From Agathobaculum ammoniilyticum (GTDB taxonomy: Bacteria; Bacillota; Clostridia; Oscillospirales; Butyricicoccaceae), in the NCBI RefSeq assembly GCF_025567315.1, contig NZ_JAOQJE010000014.1, forward strand, positions 1 to 64,000: a DNA stretch of 64,000 nt, given 5' to 3'. A program made the position numbers and the translations under genes. This document shows, piece after piece, positions 50,299 to 57,758 of the stretch; position 1 is the stretch's first letter; the number at the start of each line of letters is the position of its first letter. The notes beneath the pieces are model-generated. The model did no database searches, had not been told where the DNA came from, and saw nothing but the letters and a program-made list of their open reading frames with translations.

Positions 50299-50502
50299 TT
50301 ACGCCTTCTCCGCGAGCTGCTTCTCACGGATTACGGTGTTGACGCGCGCAATGTCGCGCTTGACCTCGGTGATCTTGTTGGTATTGTCCAACTGGTTGGT
50401 AGCGAGCTGAAGACGGAGGTTGAAGAGGTCCTTCTTCAGGTCGCCAAGCTTTGCGGCGAGCTCCTCGGCCGTCAGTTCTCTGATCTCAGATGCCTTCATC
50501 AT
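50299..50502 (-). CDS. rpmC: 50S ribosomal protein L29
   Basis: A 67-residue helical protein at the tunnel exit: KASEIRELTAEELAAKLGDL, KKDLFNLRLQLATNQLDNTN, KITEVKRDIARVNTVIREKQ. Its start overlaps the rplP stop by four bases (ATGA). Standard. Confidence 0.98.
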   Translation of the reverse strand: MMKASEIRELTAEELAAKLGDLKKDLFNLRLQLATNQLDNTNKITEVKRDIARVNTVIREKQLAEKA

Positions 50503-50927
50503 GCTTCACCGCCATTCTTGGTCTCACGGGCAACGAACTTGGTCTTGCACGGCAGCTTGTGGCTGGCCAGACGCAGCGCTTCGCGGGCAACTTCCTCGGA
50601 AACGCCGGCGATCTCGAACAGCACGCGGCCGGGCTTGACGACAGCGACCCAGTACTCGGGCGAACCCTTACCGGAACCCATTCGGGTCTCGGCCGGCTTC
50701 TCGGTCACGGGCTTGTCGGGGAAAATCTTGATCCATACCTGACCGCCGCGCTTGGTGTAGCGGGTCATGGCGATACGGGCGGCCTCGATCTGGTTCGAGG
50801 TGATCCAGCACGGCTCAGTGGCCTGCAGGCCGTACTCACCGTTGGATACAAAGTTGCCGCGCATGGCCTTGCCCTTGAGGCGGCCACGATGCACGCGACG
50901 GTATTTCACTCTCTTGGGGAGCAGCAT
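50499..50927 (-). CDS. rplP: 50S ribosomal protein L16
   Basis: A 142-residue protein near the A site: MLLPKRVKYRRVHRGRLKGK, FVSNGEYGLQATEPCWITSNQ-IEAARIAMTRYTKRGGQVWI, KPVTEKPAETRMGSGKGSPEYWV. It overlaps the rpsC stop by one base (TAATG). Standard. Confidence 0.98.
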   Translation of the reverse strand: MLLPKRVKYRRVHRGRLKGKAMRGNFVSNGEYGLQATEPCWITSNQIEAARIAMTRYTKRGGQVWIKIFPDKPVTEKPAETRMGSGKGSPEYWVAVVKPGRVLFEIAGVSEEVAREALRLASHKLPCKTKFVARETKNGGEA

Positions 50928-51712
50928 TAGCGGTTGCCTCCTTCCTGGCGGGGCGCGCGGCGCTCGCCGTTACCACGGTTGAAGTCGCGGCGGCCGCCAC
51001 GGCGGTCGTCACGGCCACCGCGACGCTCGCGGCGCTCGAAAGCGGGCTTGGGAGCCTCGATCGAACGGCCCAAACGCGGACCGCCGTGGAGGACCTCGCC
51101 CTTGTAGATCCAAACCTTTACGCCGATGCGGCCATAGGTGGTCGCGGCCTCGGCAAAGCCATAGTCGATATCCGCGCGCAGGGTCTGCAGCGGGATGGTG
51201 CCTTCATGATAGTGCTCGGTGCGGGCGATTTCCGCGCCGCCCAGACGGCCGCCGCAGGAAACCTTGATACCCTTGGCGCCCATGCGCATCGCACGGCCCA
51301 TGGACTGCTTCATCGCGCGGCGGAAGCCAATGCGCTTCTCAAGCTGCGCGGCGATGTTCTCCGCGACCAGGGTCGCGTTGGTGTCCGGATTCTTGATCTC
51401 GATGATCGAGCAGCGGACCTTCTTGCCGTACTTGCGGGTCAGCTCTTCCTCGAGCTTCTTGATATCCTCGCCACCGCGGCCGACAACCATGCCGGGACGC
51501 GCGCACTGGATCATGATTTTGATCTCGTCGTTCTTACGCTCGATTTCGATCGCCGGAACGCCTGCGTCGTACAGACGCTTCTTCAGTTCCTTACGAATGT
51601 TGTAGTCTTCCACGAGGAGGTCGCCGAACACATTGTCCTTAGCGAACCAACGGGAATCCCAATTCTTGATAACGCCGACACGGAGACCGTTCGGATTTAC
51701 TTTCTGGCCCAT
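50927..51712 (-). CDS. rpsC: 30S ribosomal protein S3
   Basis: A 261-residue protein at the mRNA entry. It has GQKVNPNGLRVGVIKNWDSR, the KH domain (IMIQCARPGMVVGRGGEDI) and the C-terminal domain (GRLGGAEIARTEHYHEGTIP, YGFAEAATTYGRIGVKVWIY). The last ~45 residues are an Arg/Gly/Asp-rich tail (RRERRGGRDDRRGGRRD, RGNGERRAPRQEGG), longer than in many S3 proteins but seen in Clostridia. Between rplV and rplP. Confidence 0.98.
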   Translation of the reverse strand: MGQKVNPNGLRVGVIKNWDSRWFAKDNVFGDLLVEDYNIRKELKKRLYDAGVPAIEIERKNDEIKIMIQCARPGMVVGRGGEDIKKLEEELTRKYGKKVRCSIIEIKNPDTNATLVAENIAAQLEKRIGFRRAMKQSMGRAMRMGAKGIKVSCGGRLGGAEIARTEHYHEGTIPLQTLRADIDYGFAEAATTYGRIGVKVWIYKGEVLHGGPRLGRSIEAPKPAFERRERRGGRDDRRGGRRDFNRGNGERRAPRQEGGNR

Positions 51713-51725
51713 TGATTACCCTCCC

Positions 51726-52061
51726 TTATTCTTTCTCGCCAAGAACCAGCGTGATGTGCGAGGTTCTCTTGAGGATTCTGAACGCACGGCCCTGGGCGCG
51801 CGGCATCACGCGCTTCATGATCGGGCCGGGACCGACGTGTACTTCCTTGACGTACAGCTTGTCGGTGTTCATGTGATGGTTGTTCTCCGCGTTGGCAACC
51901 GCGCTCTTGAGGAGCTTCTCCATCGGCTCGCAGGCCGCCTTGGGGGTATTCATGATAATGGCCATCGCCTCGCCCGCATCCTTGCCGCGGATCAGGTCGC
52001 AGATCAGCTTGACCTTACGCGGGGTCATGCGCACGTTGCGTACAATAGCTCTTGCTTCCAT
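51726..52061 (-). CDS. rplV: 50S ribosomal protein L22
   Basis: A 111-residue exit-tunnel protein: EARAIVRNVRMTPRKVKLIC, DLIRGKDAGEAMAIIMNTPK, HMNTDKLYVKEVHVGPGPIM and RAQGRAFRILKRTSHITLVL (the tunnel loop). Standard; 17 bases after rpsS. Confidence 0.98.
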   Translation of the reverse strand: MEARAIVRNVRMTPRKVKLICDLIRGKDAGEAMAIIMNTPKAACEPMEKLLKSAVANAENNHHMNTDKLYVKEVHVGPGPIMKRVMPRAQGRAFRILKRTSHITLVLGEKE

Positions 52062-52078
52062 GTTTCCTTAACTCCTCC

Positions 52079-52360
52079 TTACTTGCCGTTATTGGAGGTC
52101 TTGCTGCCCGCGTGACCCTTGTAGGTACGGGTGGGAGCAAACTCGCCCAGCTTGTGACCAACCATGTCCTCGGTGACATACACCGGAACATGCTTGCGGC
52201 CGTCATGCACCGCGAAGGTGTGGCCGACGAACTCGGGGAAGATCGTGGAAGCGCGGGACCAAGTCTTGAGGACCTTCTTCTCGCCCTTTTCATTCATTTC
52301 AACGACTCTTTTGATAAGCTCAGGAGCCACAAAAGGGCCTTTCTTGACACTTCTGCCCAT
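52079..52360 (-). CDS. rpsS: 30S ribosomal protein S19
   Basis: A 93-residue head protein: GRSVKKGPFVAPELIKRVVE, KTWSRASTIFPEFVGHTFAV, HDGRKHVPVYVTEDMVGHKL, GEFAPTRTYKGHAGSKTSNN. Standard; between rplB and rplV. Confidence 0.98.
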   Translation of the reverse strand: MGRSVKKGPFVAPELIKRVVEMNEKGEKKVLKTWSRASTIFPEFVGHTFAVHDGRKHVPVYVTEDMVGHKLGEFAPTRTYKGHAGSKTSNNGK

Positions 52361-52378
52361 ATTACGTTAACTCCTTTC

Positions 52379-53212
52379 TTACTTGCCGTTACGACGACGC
52401 ACGATCTGCTTATCCGTGCGGTGGTTCTTCTTGCGGGTCTTGTAGCCCATCGCCGGCTTGCCCCACGGGGTAACCGGAGACGGACGGCCGATCGGGCTCT
52501 TACCCTCGCCGCCGCCGTGCGGGTGATCGCACGGGTTCATAACAGAACCGCGGACGGTCGGGCGGATGCCCATGTGGCGGGTGCGGCCGGCCTTGCCGAT
52601 CTGCACGTTGGCATGGTCGGAGTTGCCCACAACGCCGATCGTCGCCTTGCACTCGAGGCGGACGTAGCGCAGCTCGCCAGAGGGCAGACGGACCATCGCC
52701 TTGCCATTCTCCTTCGCCATCAGCTGCGCGCCAACGCCAGCGGAACGGACCAGCTGCGCGCCCTTGCCAGGATACAGCTCGATGTTGTGGATCATGGTAC
52801 CGACCGGAATGAACTCAACCGGCAGGCAGTTGCCGGGCTTGATGTCGGCATCCTTGGAGGAAACGACCTTGTCGCCGATCGAGAGGCCGTCCGGCGCGAG
52901 GATATAGGCCTTTTCGCCATCCTCATACTGGACGAGCGCGATATTGGCCGAGCGGTTCGGGTCGTACTCAAGCGTCATGACGGTCGCCGGCATATCCAGC
53001 TTCTGGCGCTTGAAGTCAATGATGCGGTACTTTTTCTTGTTGCCGCCGCCGATGTGGCGGACGGTGATGCGGCCATAGCTGTTGCGGCCGGCGGTCTTCT
53101 TGACCTTTTCGAGAAGGCTCTTCTCGGGCTTCACCTTGGACAGGCCCTTGTAGGACAGCACAGTCATATTTCTGCGTGAGGGCGTCGTCGGGTTGAAAGT
53201 CTTGATAGCCAT
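52379..53212 (-). CDS. rplB: 50S ribosomal protein L2
   Basis: A 277-residue protein near the peptidyl-transferase centre: KTFNPTTPSRRNMTVLSYKG, GRNSYGRITVRHIGGGNKKKYRIIDFKR, and the C-terminal MNPCDHPHGGGEGKSPIGRP signature. A longer frame exists upstream, but the family start MAIKTFNPTTPSRR at 53212 with AAGGAG before it is used. The 196-base gap to rplW holds hairpin block C. Confidence 0.98.
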   Translation of the reverse strand: MAIKTFNPTTPSRRNMTVLSYKGLSKVKPEKSLLEKVKKTAGRNSYGRITVRHIGGGNKKKYRIIDFKRQKLDMPATVMTLEYDPNRSANIALVQYEDGEKAYILAPDGLSIGDKVVSSKDADIKPGNCLPVEFIPVGTMIHNIELYPGKGAQLVRSAGVGAQLMAKENGKAMVRLPSGELRYVRLECKATIGVVGNSDHANVQIGKAGRTRHMGIRPTVRGSVMNPCDHPHGGGEGKSPIGRPSPVTPWGKPAMGYKTRKKNHRTDKQIVRRRNGK

Positions 53213-53296
53213 TTGGATTTTCAACTCCTTAATAACTCTGTATCTTATCGGGGTGGCATCCCCATACACACGCGAACCATGTCCGCGTCATTTCAT

Positions 53297-53403
53297 CGCG
53301 CCGCGGCGGCGCGTCCTCGTCCGCTGTGCAGACGAGAGGGAGTATCGTGAAAAGTTTCTTCGAAACTTTTTACATATATAAGGGGGACGGAGTCCCTCCT
53401 ATA
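53297..53403. repeat. Hairpin spacer block C (after rplW)
   Basis: Four hairpins: a GC stem in 53297-53313, ctcgtc/gacgag (53316-53336), gtgaaaagttt/aaactttttac with loop cttcg (53347-53373), and tata-aggggg-ac / gt-ccctcc-tata (53377-53403). The last two correspond to h3 and h4 of blocks A and B in order, spacing and flanks, and the block ends five bases before the rplW stop. Confidence 0.65.
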
Positions 53404-53408
53404 CGCTT

Positions 53409-53702
53409 TTACATCATGTTCTCGAAGATCTCAATCTTCTTGGAGTCAGGGGTCAGGGTGACGACCGCCTTCTTGACGTCCGGACGCTTACCGACGTGGA
53501 CGCCCATGCGCTTCCACTTGCCCGGCAGCTTAATGGTGTTGACCTTCATGACCTTGACGCCGAAGATCTGCTCTACGGCCTTTTTGATCTCAATCTTTCC
53601 TGCGTCGGCAGCGACCTCAAAGGTGTACTTGTTGTCCTGCAGGCCTTCCATCGAACGCTCGGTGATAACCGGCTTCTTGATAATGTCGTAAGCGAACTTC
53701 AT
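53409..53702 (-). CDS. rplW: 50S ribosomal protein L23
   Basis: A 97-residue exit-site protein that docks SRP and trigger factor: YDIIKKPVITERSMEGLQDN, KYTFEVAADAGKIEIKKAVE, QIFGVKVMKVNTIKLPGKWK. It overlaps the rplD stop by one base (TAATG). Standard length. Block C follows its stop codon. Confidence 0.98.
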   Translation of the reverse strand: MKFAYDIIKKPVITERSMEGLQDNKYTFEVAADAGKIEIKKAVEQIFGVKVMKVNTIKLPGKWKRMGVHVGKRPDVKKAVVTLTPDSKKIEIFENMM

Positions 53703-54325
53703 TATGCGTACACCTCCTGGAGCTTCTCGACAGCCGCCTTGTCGATGATGAACTTGTCGGCGTTGAGGATTTCATATACGTTGAGGGTGGACGCGATCGT
53801 CGTGCGGACGCCCGGGATGTTGGCCGCGGACTTGACGACGTTCGTGCGGACCTCGGGGGTGACGACCAGGCTCTTGCCGGTAGCCTCGACAGACTTGAGG
53901 AAGCCCGCGAAGCTCTTGGTCTTGATCTCGCCCATATCCAGTCCGTCGATCACAATGATCTCGCCGGCAGCCGCCTTGGCGGACAGGGCGGAGAGCATGG
54001 CCAGGCGCTTGGTCTTCTTGGTCAGGCTGTAATTGTAGGAACGCGGCTTGGGACCGAGCGCGATACCGCCGTGCGTCCACTGCGGAGAGCGGATCGAGCC
54101 CTGACGCGCGCGGCCGGTGCCCTTCTGGCGCCACGGCTTGATGCCGCCGCCGCGGACCTCAGCGCGGGTCAGCGTGGACTGCGTACCCTGGCGCTGGTTG
54201 GCCAGGTAATTCTTGACCGCTGCGTGTACAACCGCCATGTTGGGCTCGATGCCGAATACGGCCTCGTTAAGCTCCATCTCGCCGGTCTTCTTGCCGGTCA
54301 TATCAAAAACTGCTACTGTAGGCAT
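53702..54325 (-). CDS. rplD: 50S ribosomal protein L4
   Basis: A 207-residue protein with the tunnel-lining loop: NQRQGTQSTLTRAEVRGGGI, KPWRQKGTGRARQGSIRSPQ, WTHGGIALGPKPRSYNYSLT. In E. coli L4 also represses the S10 operon by binding its leader. The long leader before rpsJ here could serve that role, but this is inference. Between rplC and rplW. Confidence 0.98.
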   Translation of the reverse strand: MPTVAVFDMTGKKTGEMELNEAVFGIEPNMAVVHAAVKNYLANQRQGTQSTLTRAEVRGGGIKPWRQKGTGRARQGSIRSPQWTHGGIALGPKPRSYNYSLTKKTKRLAMLSALSAKAAAGEIIVIDGLDMGEIKTKSFAGFLKSVEATGKSLVVTPEVRTNVVKSAANIPGVRTTIASTLNVYEILNADKFIIDKAAVEKLQEVYA

Positions 54326-54343
54326 TCGTTGCTCCTCCTTCCC

Positions 54344-55042
54344 TTACTTTCTCGCGGAAGCCTTTTGCGGGTTCTTGCTGATGCCAGCCTCGCCCTTGGC
54401 AACCTTGTTATTCTTGACGGTGTTCTTGAGCACTACGATGCCGCCCTTGGGACCCGGAACCGCGCCGCAAACGGCGATCAGGTTAAGCTCCGCGTCAACC
54501 TTGACAACGTCCAGGTTCTGAACAGTGACCTGCTCGGCACCCAAGTGGCCGGGCATCATTTTGCCCTTCATGATCTTGGACGGGTCGGAACACGCGCCCA
54601 TCGAACCCTGATGACGGTGCATCGGGCCGGCGCCGTGGCTCATCGGGGAGCGGCCCGCGTTAAAGCGCTTGATAACGCCTGCGTAGCCCTTACCCTTGGA
54701 AGTGCCGGTCACGTCGACGTAGTCGCCTTCCACGAACATGTCGGCCTTGACCACATCGCCAAGCTGGAAAGTGGAGCAGTCCGCGAAGCGGAACTCCTTG
54801 AGATACTTCTTCAGAGACTCGCCCGCCTTCTTCAGGTGGCCTTTCTCCGGCTTGTTGAGCTTGCGCTCCTTGATATCCTCAAAACCGAACTGAACCGCGT
54901 TATAGCCGTCCTTTTCCTCGGTCTTGAGCTGGGTGACGACGCAGGGGCCCGCCTCGATCACCGTGCAGGGGATGACCTTGCCGTCAGCGTTGAAGATCTG
55001 GGTCATGCCGACCTTCTTGCCGATGATTGCTTTCTGCAGCAT
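54344..55042 (-). CDS. rplC: 50S ribosomal protein L3
   Basis: A 232-residue assembly protein: KAIIGKKVGMTQIFNADGKV, IPCTVIEAGPCVVTQLKTEE, VDVTGTSKGKGYAGVIKRFN, MSHGAGPMHRHQGSMGACSD. The ATG at 55042 follows AAGGAGG. It is separated from rpsJ by a 293-base spacer that contains block B, unlike the usual short gap. Confidence 0.98.
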   Translation of the reverse strand: MLQKAIIGKKVGMTQIFNADGKVIPCTVIEAGPCVVTQLKTEEKDGYNAVQFGFEDIKERKLNKPEKGHLKKAGESLKKYLKEFRFADCSTFQLGDVVKADMFVEGDYVDVTGTSKGKGYAGVIKRFNAGRSPMSHGAGPMHRHQGSMGACSDPSKIMKGKMMPGHLGAEQVTVQNLDVVKVDAELNLIAVCGAVPGPKGGIVVLKNTVKNNKVAKGEAGISKNPQKASARK

Positions 55043-55100
55043 AGTGTTTTTCCTCCTTAAAGGTTATTGGTTGACGGCATTTGGCCGCCAACATGACCTC

Positions 55101-55117
55101 GCCGCGCGTATCGCGGC
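55101..55117. repeat. Hairpin with CGTAT loop, spacer between rpsJ and rplC
   Basis: gccgcg/cgcggc around CGTAT. A hairpin with the same loop and a changed stem lies at 55721-55742 in the rpsJ leader. Confidence 0.4.
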
Positions 55118-55178
55118 AGGGCTTCAAGCAGCCGGTTGGGTTAGTCCGTCTGCCTGTTGACAAAAGGAATCATAAGAT

Positions 55179-55330
55179 GAAACCGCCATGCGGTTTCCCG
55201 TAAAAAGTCCAGCTTTGCCGGACTTTTTACACCCCGACCCAGCCGCCCTGGACGGCGTCATTCGGGTAACGAAGATCGGTTTCTTCCGGAACCGACCTTC
55301 GTATATAGGGGGCTTTTGAAGCCCCCTATA
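55179..55330. repeat. Five-hairpin spacer block B (after rpsJ)
   Basis: Plus strand: h0 gaaaccgc/gcggtttc loop cat (55179-55197); h1 gtaaaaagtcc/ggactttttac loop agctttgcc (55200-55230); h2 in 55231-55267 beginning accccgacccagc; h3 cgaagatcggtt/aaccgaccttcg (55270-55301); h4 tatagggggctt/aagccccctata loop ttg (55304-55330). Order, loops and junctions equal those of block A, while stems differ on both arms together (for example actt/aagt in A, gctt/aagc in B). It ends five bases before the rpsJ stop. Confidence 0.8.
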
Positions 55331-55335
55331 GGGGT

Positions 55336-55647
55336 TTAGAGTTTGACCTCAAACTCCACGCCCGCCGGCAGGTCGAGGGTGGTCAGCGCCTCGATGGTGG
55401 CCTGATTCGGGTTGATGATGTCAATCAGGCGCTTGTGGGTGCGGCGCTCGAACTGCTCGCGGGAATCCTTGTACTTGTGTACCGCGCGCAGGATGGTGAC
55501 GATCTGCTTCTCGGTCGGCAGCGGGATCGGGCCGGAGACCTTCGCGCCGTTGCGCTTGGCGGTCTCGATGATCTTCTCCGCGGACTGGTCGATCAACTCG
55601 TGGTCGTACGCCTTGAGACGAATGCGGATCTTCTGTGCGTTTGCCAT
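55336..55647 (-). CDS. rpsJ: 30S ribosomal protein S10
   Basis: A 103-residue protein, the first gene of the supercluster and also NusE of antitermination complexes: ANAQKIRIRLKAYDHELIDQ, SAEKIIETAKRNGAKVSGPI, PLPTEKQIVTILRAVHKYKD, RTHKRLIDIINPNQATIEAL. An open upstream extension exists, but GAGGAGG before the ATG at 55647 and the family start define the gene. A long leader precedes it and block B follows it. Confidence 0.98.
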   Translation of the reverse strand: MANAQKIRIRLKAYDHELIDQSAEKIIETAKRNGAKVSGPIPLPTEKQIVTILRAVHKYKDSREQFERRTHKRLIDIINPNQATIEALTTLDLPAGVEFEVKL

Positions 55648-56013
55648 TTTGGTTTTCCTCCTCGTATGTGTGCCATACATTAAATAATGTTTTGACTCGC
55701 TACGGAGAGAAACTGCAACCCCGCCGTGCGTATCACGGTCGGGCATGAAAATAACCGGGGCGCACTGATAGTGTAACGATCCGGTCACAATAAGAAACGT
55801 AAGTGGTTCAGGCCATCGGCTTTGCGGCTCACGCGCCGCAAGTCCCGAATTTACGCAGGAACATTGCGTTTTTGCCTGGAGGCACTCTGTCCTCTCGGCT
55901 GATAGCAGTTATCTCAACCGCCCGATTGTCGGACCTACTCCGCCGAAGTTACCTGCACAGGGCAGCAATCTCCGGCATCATCGCGTTTTACCTGCTTTTG
56001 CAGGTGCCTTTAT
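55648..56013 (-). promoter_or_regulatory. Long untranslated leader of the S10 operon
   Basis: About 360 bases between the predicted transcription start and rpsJ, with no supported gene. It begins with a hairpin acctgc/gcaggt loop of four (55990-56005) and includes a CGTAT-loop hairpin (55721-55742). Such leaders often bind a ribosomal protein; L4 is the known regulator in E. coli, but I do not recognise a named motif. Confidence 0.5.
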
Positions 56014-56042
56014 AGATTACTACAAGCATTTCCCAAAGTCAA
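56014..56042 (-). promoter_or_regulatory. Candidate promoter of the S10 operon
   Basis: Minus-strand TTGACT (56042-56037), 17-base spacer, TAATCT (56019-56014). The -35 is good and the -10 is poor; an alternative -10 TATAAA lies five bases further at a 22-base spacing. Confidence 0.45.
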
Positions 56043-56113
56043 GCGTTTGAACAAAATTTCTGCAATTTTTTTGTGAAAGCCTCCAAAATTTAATTCCCTG
56101 CGGCCGCAGGCAC

Positions 56114-56142
56114 AAAAAAATGGCGGCCGCACCGCCATTTTT
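56114..56142 (-). terminator. Terminator of the dusB-sigma-anti-sigma unit
   Basis: Perfect 11-bp stem aaaaatggcgg / ccgccattttt (56116-56126, 56132-56142) with seven A before it, so a T run follows on the minus strand; 27 bases past the stop at 56170. Confidence 0.88.
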
Positions 56143-56169
56143 CCGTATCCCCCCTTTTCCGCAGCCGCC

Positions 56170-57126
56170 TTATCCGACGGTCACGATCAGGAGCCAGCTT
56201 TCCGCTTTGCTGTCCAGCGTCAGCCCCAGCCCTTCGTACGCGGAAACTTCAAAGCCCGCTTCCTCCAGCGCCTTAAAGGTGTCTTGGATCGTAGCCATGC
56301 TGTTGTCCAGCAGGAAATAAGATACCGTTTCATCCGTGGAGAGCAGTTCCCCGCCTATGTCCGGCAGCTCGCCCGTGCCGCTTGCCAGATAGCAGTGCGC
56401 CACACTTACGCCGCTCAACGCTTCCGGCAACGAAAATGCTTCCGTCTCACCGCCGGCCTGCATCACCGCCGGCCCCGAATCCCGCGGCTCGACCGCGCCG
56501 CCGCCAGCCGGCACGGCCGTGTCCGCATGGTCCCCGCCGTCCTCTCCGGCCGGATTCTCCGCTCCGCTTTCCGGAACGCTGTACGATTCCGGCGCCGCCG
56601 GTTCCGCTGGCGGCGCTTCGCCGGCGTCTGCCGACGCATCCGCCGCCTTCTCCTCCTTCGCCAGCGCCGCCTGGTCCGCAGCATCCTCTACGGCCGCACG
56701 CACGCCGCCGTTCATGTCCAAGCCCTCCGTAGCGCCTGCCGCCGTGGAGGCGTTCGAGGCGCTGACGCCCGCGCCCATGTTCACCATGCCGAACACCTGT
56801 CCCACGCCGCCGCCCAGAACCGCCAGCACGACGACCGCCGCTGCCGCGACCATAGTGAATACCGGCAGCCTGCGCGCCGGCTTTTCCGGCTGCACGACCC
56901 GCAACTTCGCCTCCTGCTCCACACACTGCATAATCTTTTCGTGCAGCCCGTCCGGAAGCGCCGCTTCGGTCGAAAACAGCGCGTGCATCTGCTCCAAATC
57001 CTGTTTCAGCGCGGCGCACGAGGGACATTCCGCCAGATGCGCCTCCAGCTTTTCCCGTTCGGAATCAGTCAGCGTACCGTCAATGCTGTTTGAGCAGAGC
57101 TGCTCATAATATTCCTTATCGCTCAT
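56170..57126 (-). CDS. Zinc-finger anti-sigma factor, single-pass membrane protein
   Basis: A 318-residue protein. The N-terminus is a zf-HC2/ZAS domain (LEAHLAECPSCAALKQDLEQ) with the HxxxCxxC ligands that bind an ECF sigma. A membrane segment lies near residues 90-115 (VFTMVAAAAVVVLAVLGGGV), then an Ala/Glu/Pro/Gly-rich, disordered extracellular stretch (~125-215) and a final C-terminal domain (LPEALSGVSVAHCYLASGTG to the end). It overlaps the sigma gene by four bases (ATGA). The signal sensed outside the cell is unknown. Confidence 0.88.
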   Translation of the reverse strand: MSDKEYYEQLCSNSIDGTLTDSEREKLEAHLAECPSCAALKQDLEQMHALFSTEAALPDGLHEKIMQCVEQEAKLRVVQPEKPARRLPVFTMVAAAAVVVLAVLGGGVGQVFGMVNMGAGVSASNASTAAGATEGLDMNGGVRAAVEDAADQAALAKEEKAADASADAGEAPPAEPAAPESYSVPESGAENPAGEDGGDHADTAVPAGGGAVEPRDSGPAVMQAGGETEAFSLPEALSGVSVAHCYLASGTGELPDIGGELLSTDETVSYFLLDNSMATIQDTFKALEEAGFEVSAYEGLGLTLDSKAESWLLIVTVG

Positions 57127-57725
57127 GCGTCCCCGCCTCCTTTCGATTCATTAGACGCGGTAGACGGCAAAAGGTTCCCCCGCCGCAGCAAAACCGTGCG
57201 CAGCGCAAGCCGCGCGCGCGACAGGCGCGACTTGACCGTTCCCTCGCTGATCTCCAGCACCTCTGCGATCTCGGTGTAGCTCAAGCCGGATACATCGCGC
57301 AGCAATACGATCTGGCGATGCTCGCCGCTCACTTCGTCCAACGCGGCGGCCAGCTCGCGCCCAAGCTCGCTGTTCTCCAGATGCTCCTCCGGCGTGGGGG
57401 CGGTATCCGGTATCGGGCGCTCCGCGTCGTCCTCTCCCACAAGCGGCTGGGTCTGCGGCTGCGCATGCTTGTGTCGCGCAAAATCGACGCACAGGTTCAT
57501 CGTGATCCGGAACAGCCAGGTGGAAAACCCGCTGTCCCCCCGAAAGGACTCGATCGACCGCCACGCGCGCAGGAACACCTCCTGCACGATGTCCGCCGCG
57601 TCCTCCGGCGAGCCGGCCGAACGCAGGGCGACCGCGTAAACGCGCTTTTCATACAGCCGCACCAGTTCTTCAAACGCCGCCACCTCGCCGCGGCGCGCTC
57701 TCGCCAGCAAATGTTTTTCGTCCAT
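57123..57725 (-). CDS. ECF sigma factor (SigW/RpoE-like)
   Basis: A 200-residue group 4 sigma. Region 2 is residues ~12-80 (VAAFEELVRLYEKRVYAVAL, DAADIVQEVFLRAWRSIESF) and region 4 about 130-185 (VSGEHRQIVLLRDVSGLSYTEIAEVLEISEGTVKS-RLSRARLALR). A short polar tail follows. It lies 33 bases after dusB and overlaps its zinc anti-sigma, forming a standard sigma/anti-sigma pair. The regulon is not visible here; envelope stress is a common role. Confidence 0.93.
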   Translation of the reverse strand: MDEKHLLARARRGEVAAFEELVRLYEKRVYAVALRSAGSPEDAADIVQEVFLRAWRSIESFRGDSGFSTWLFRITMNLCVDFARHKHAQPQTQPLVGEDDAERPIPDTAPTPEEHLENSELGRELAAALDEVSGEHRQIVLLRDVSGLSYTEIAEVLEISEGTVKSRLSRARLALRTVLLRRGNLLPSTASNESKGGGDA

Positions 57726-57758
57726 GGGCTCCCGCCCCCTTCCTGATGTCAGGCCCCG

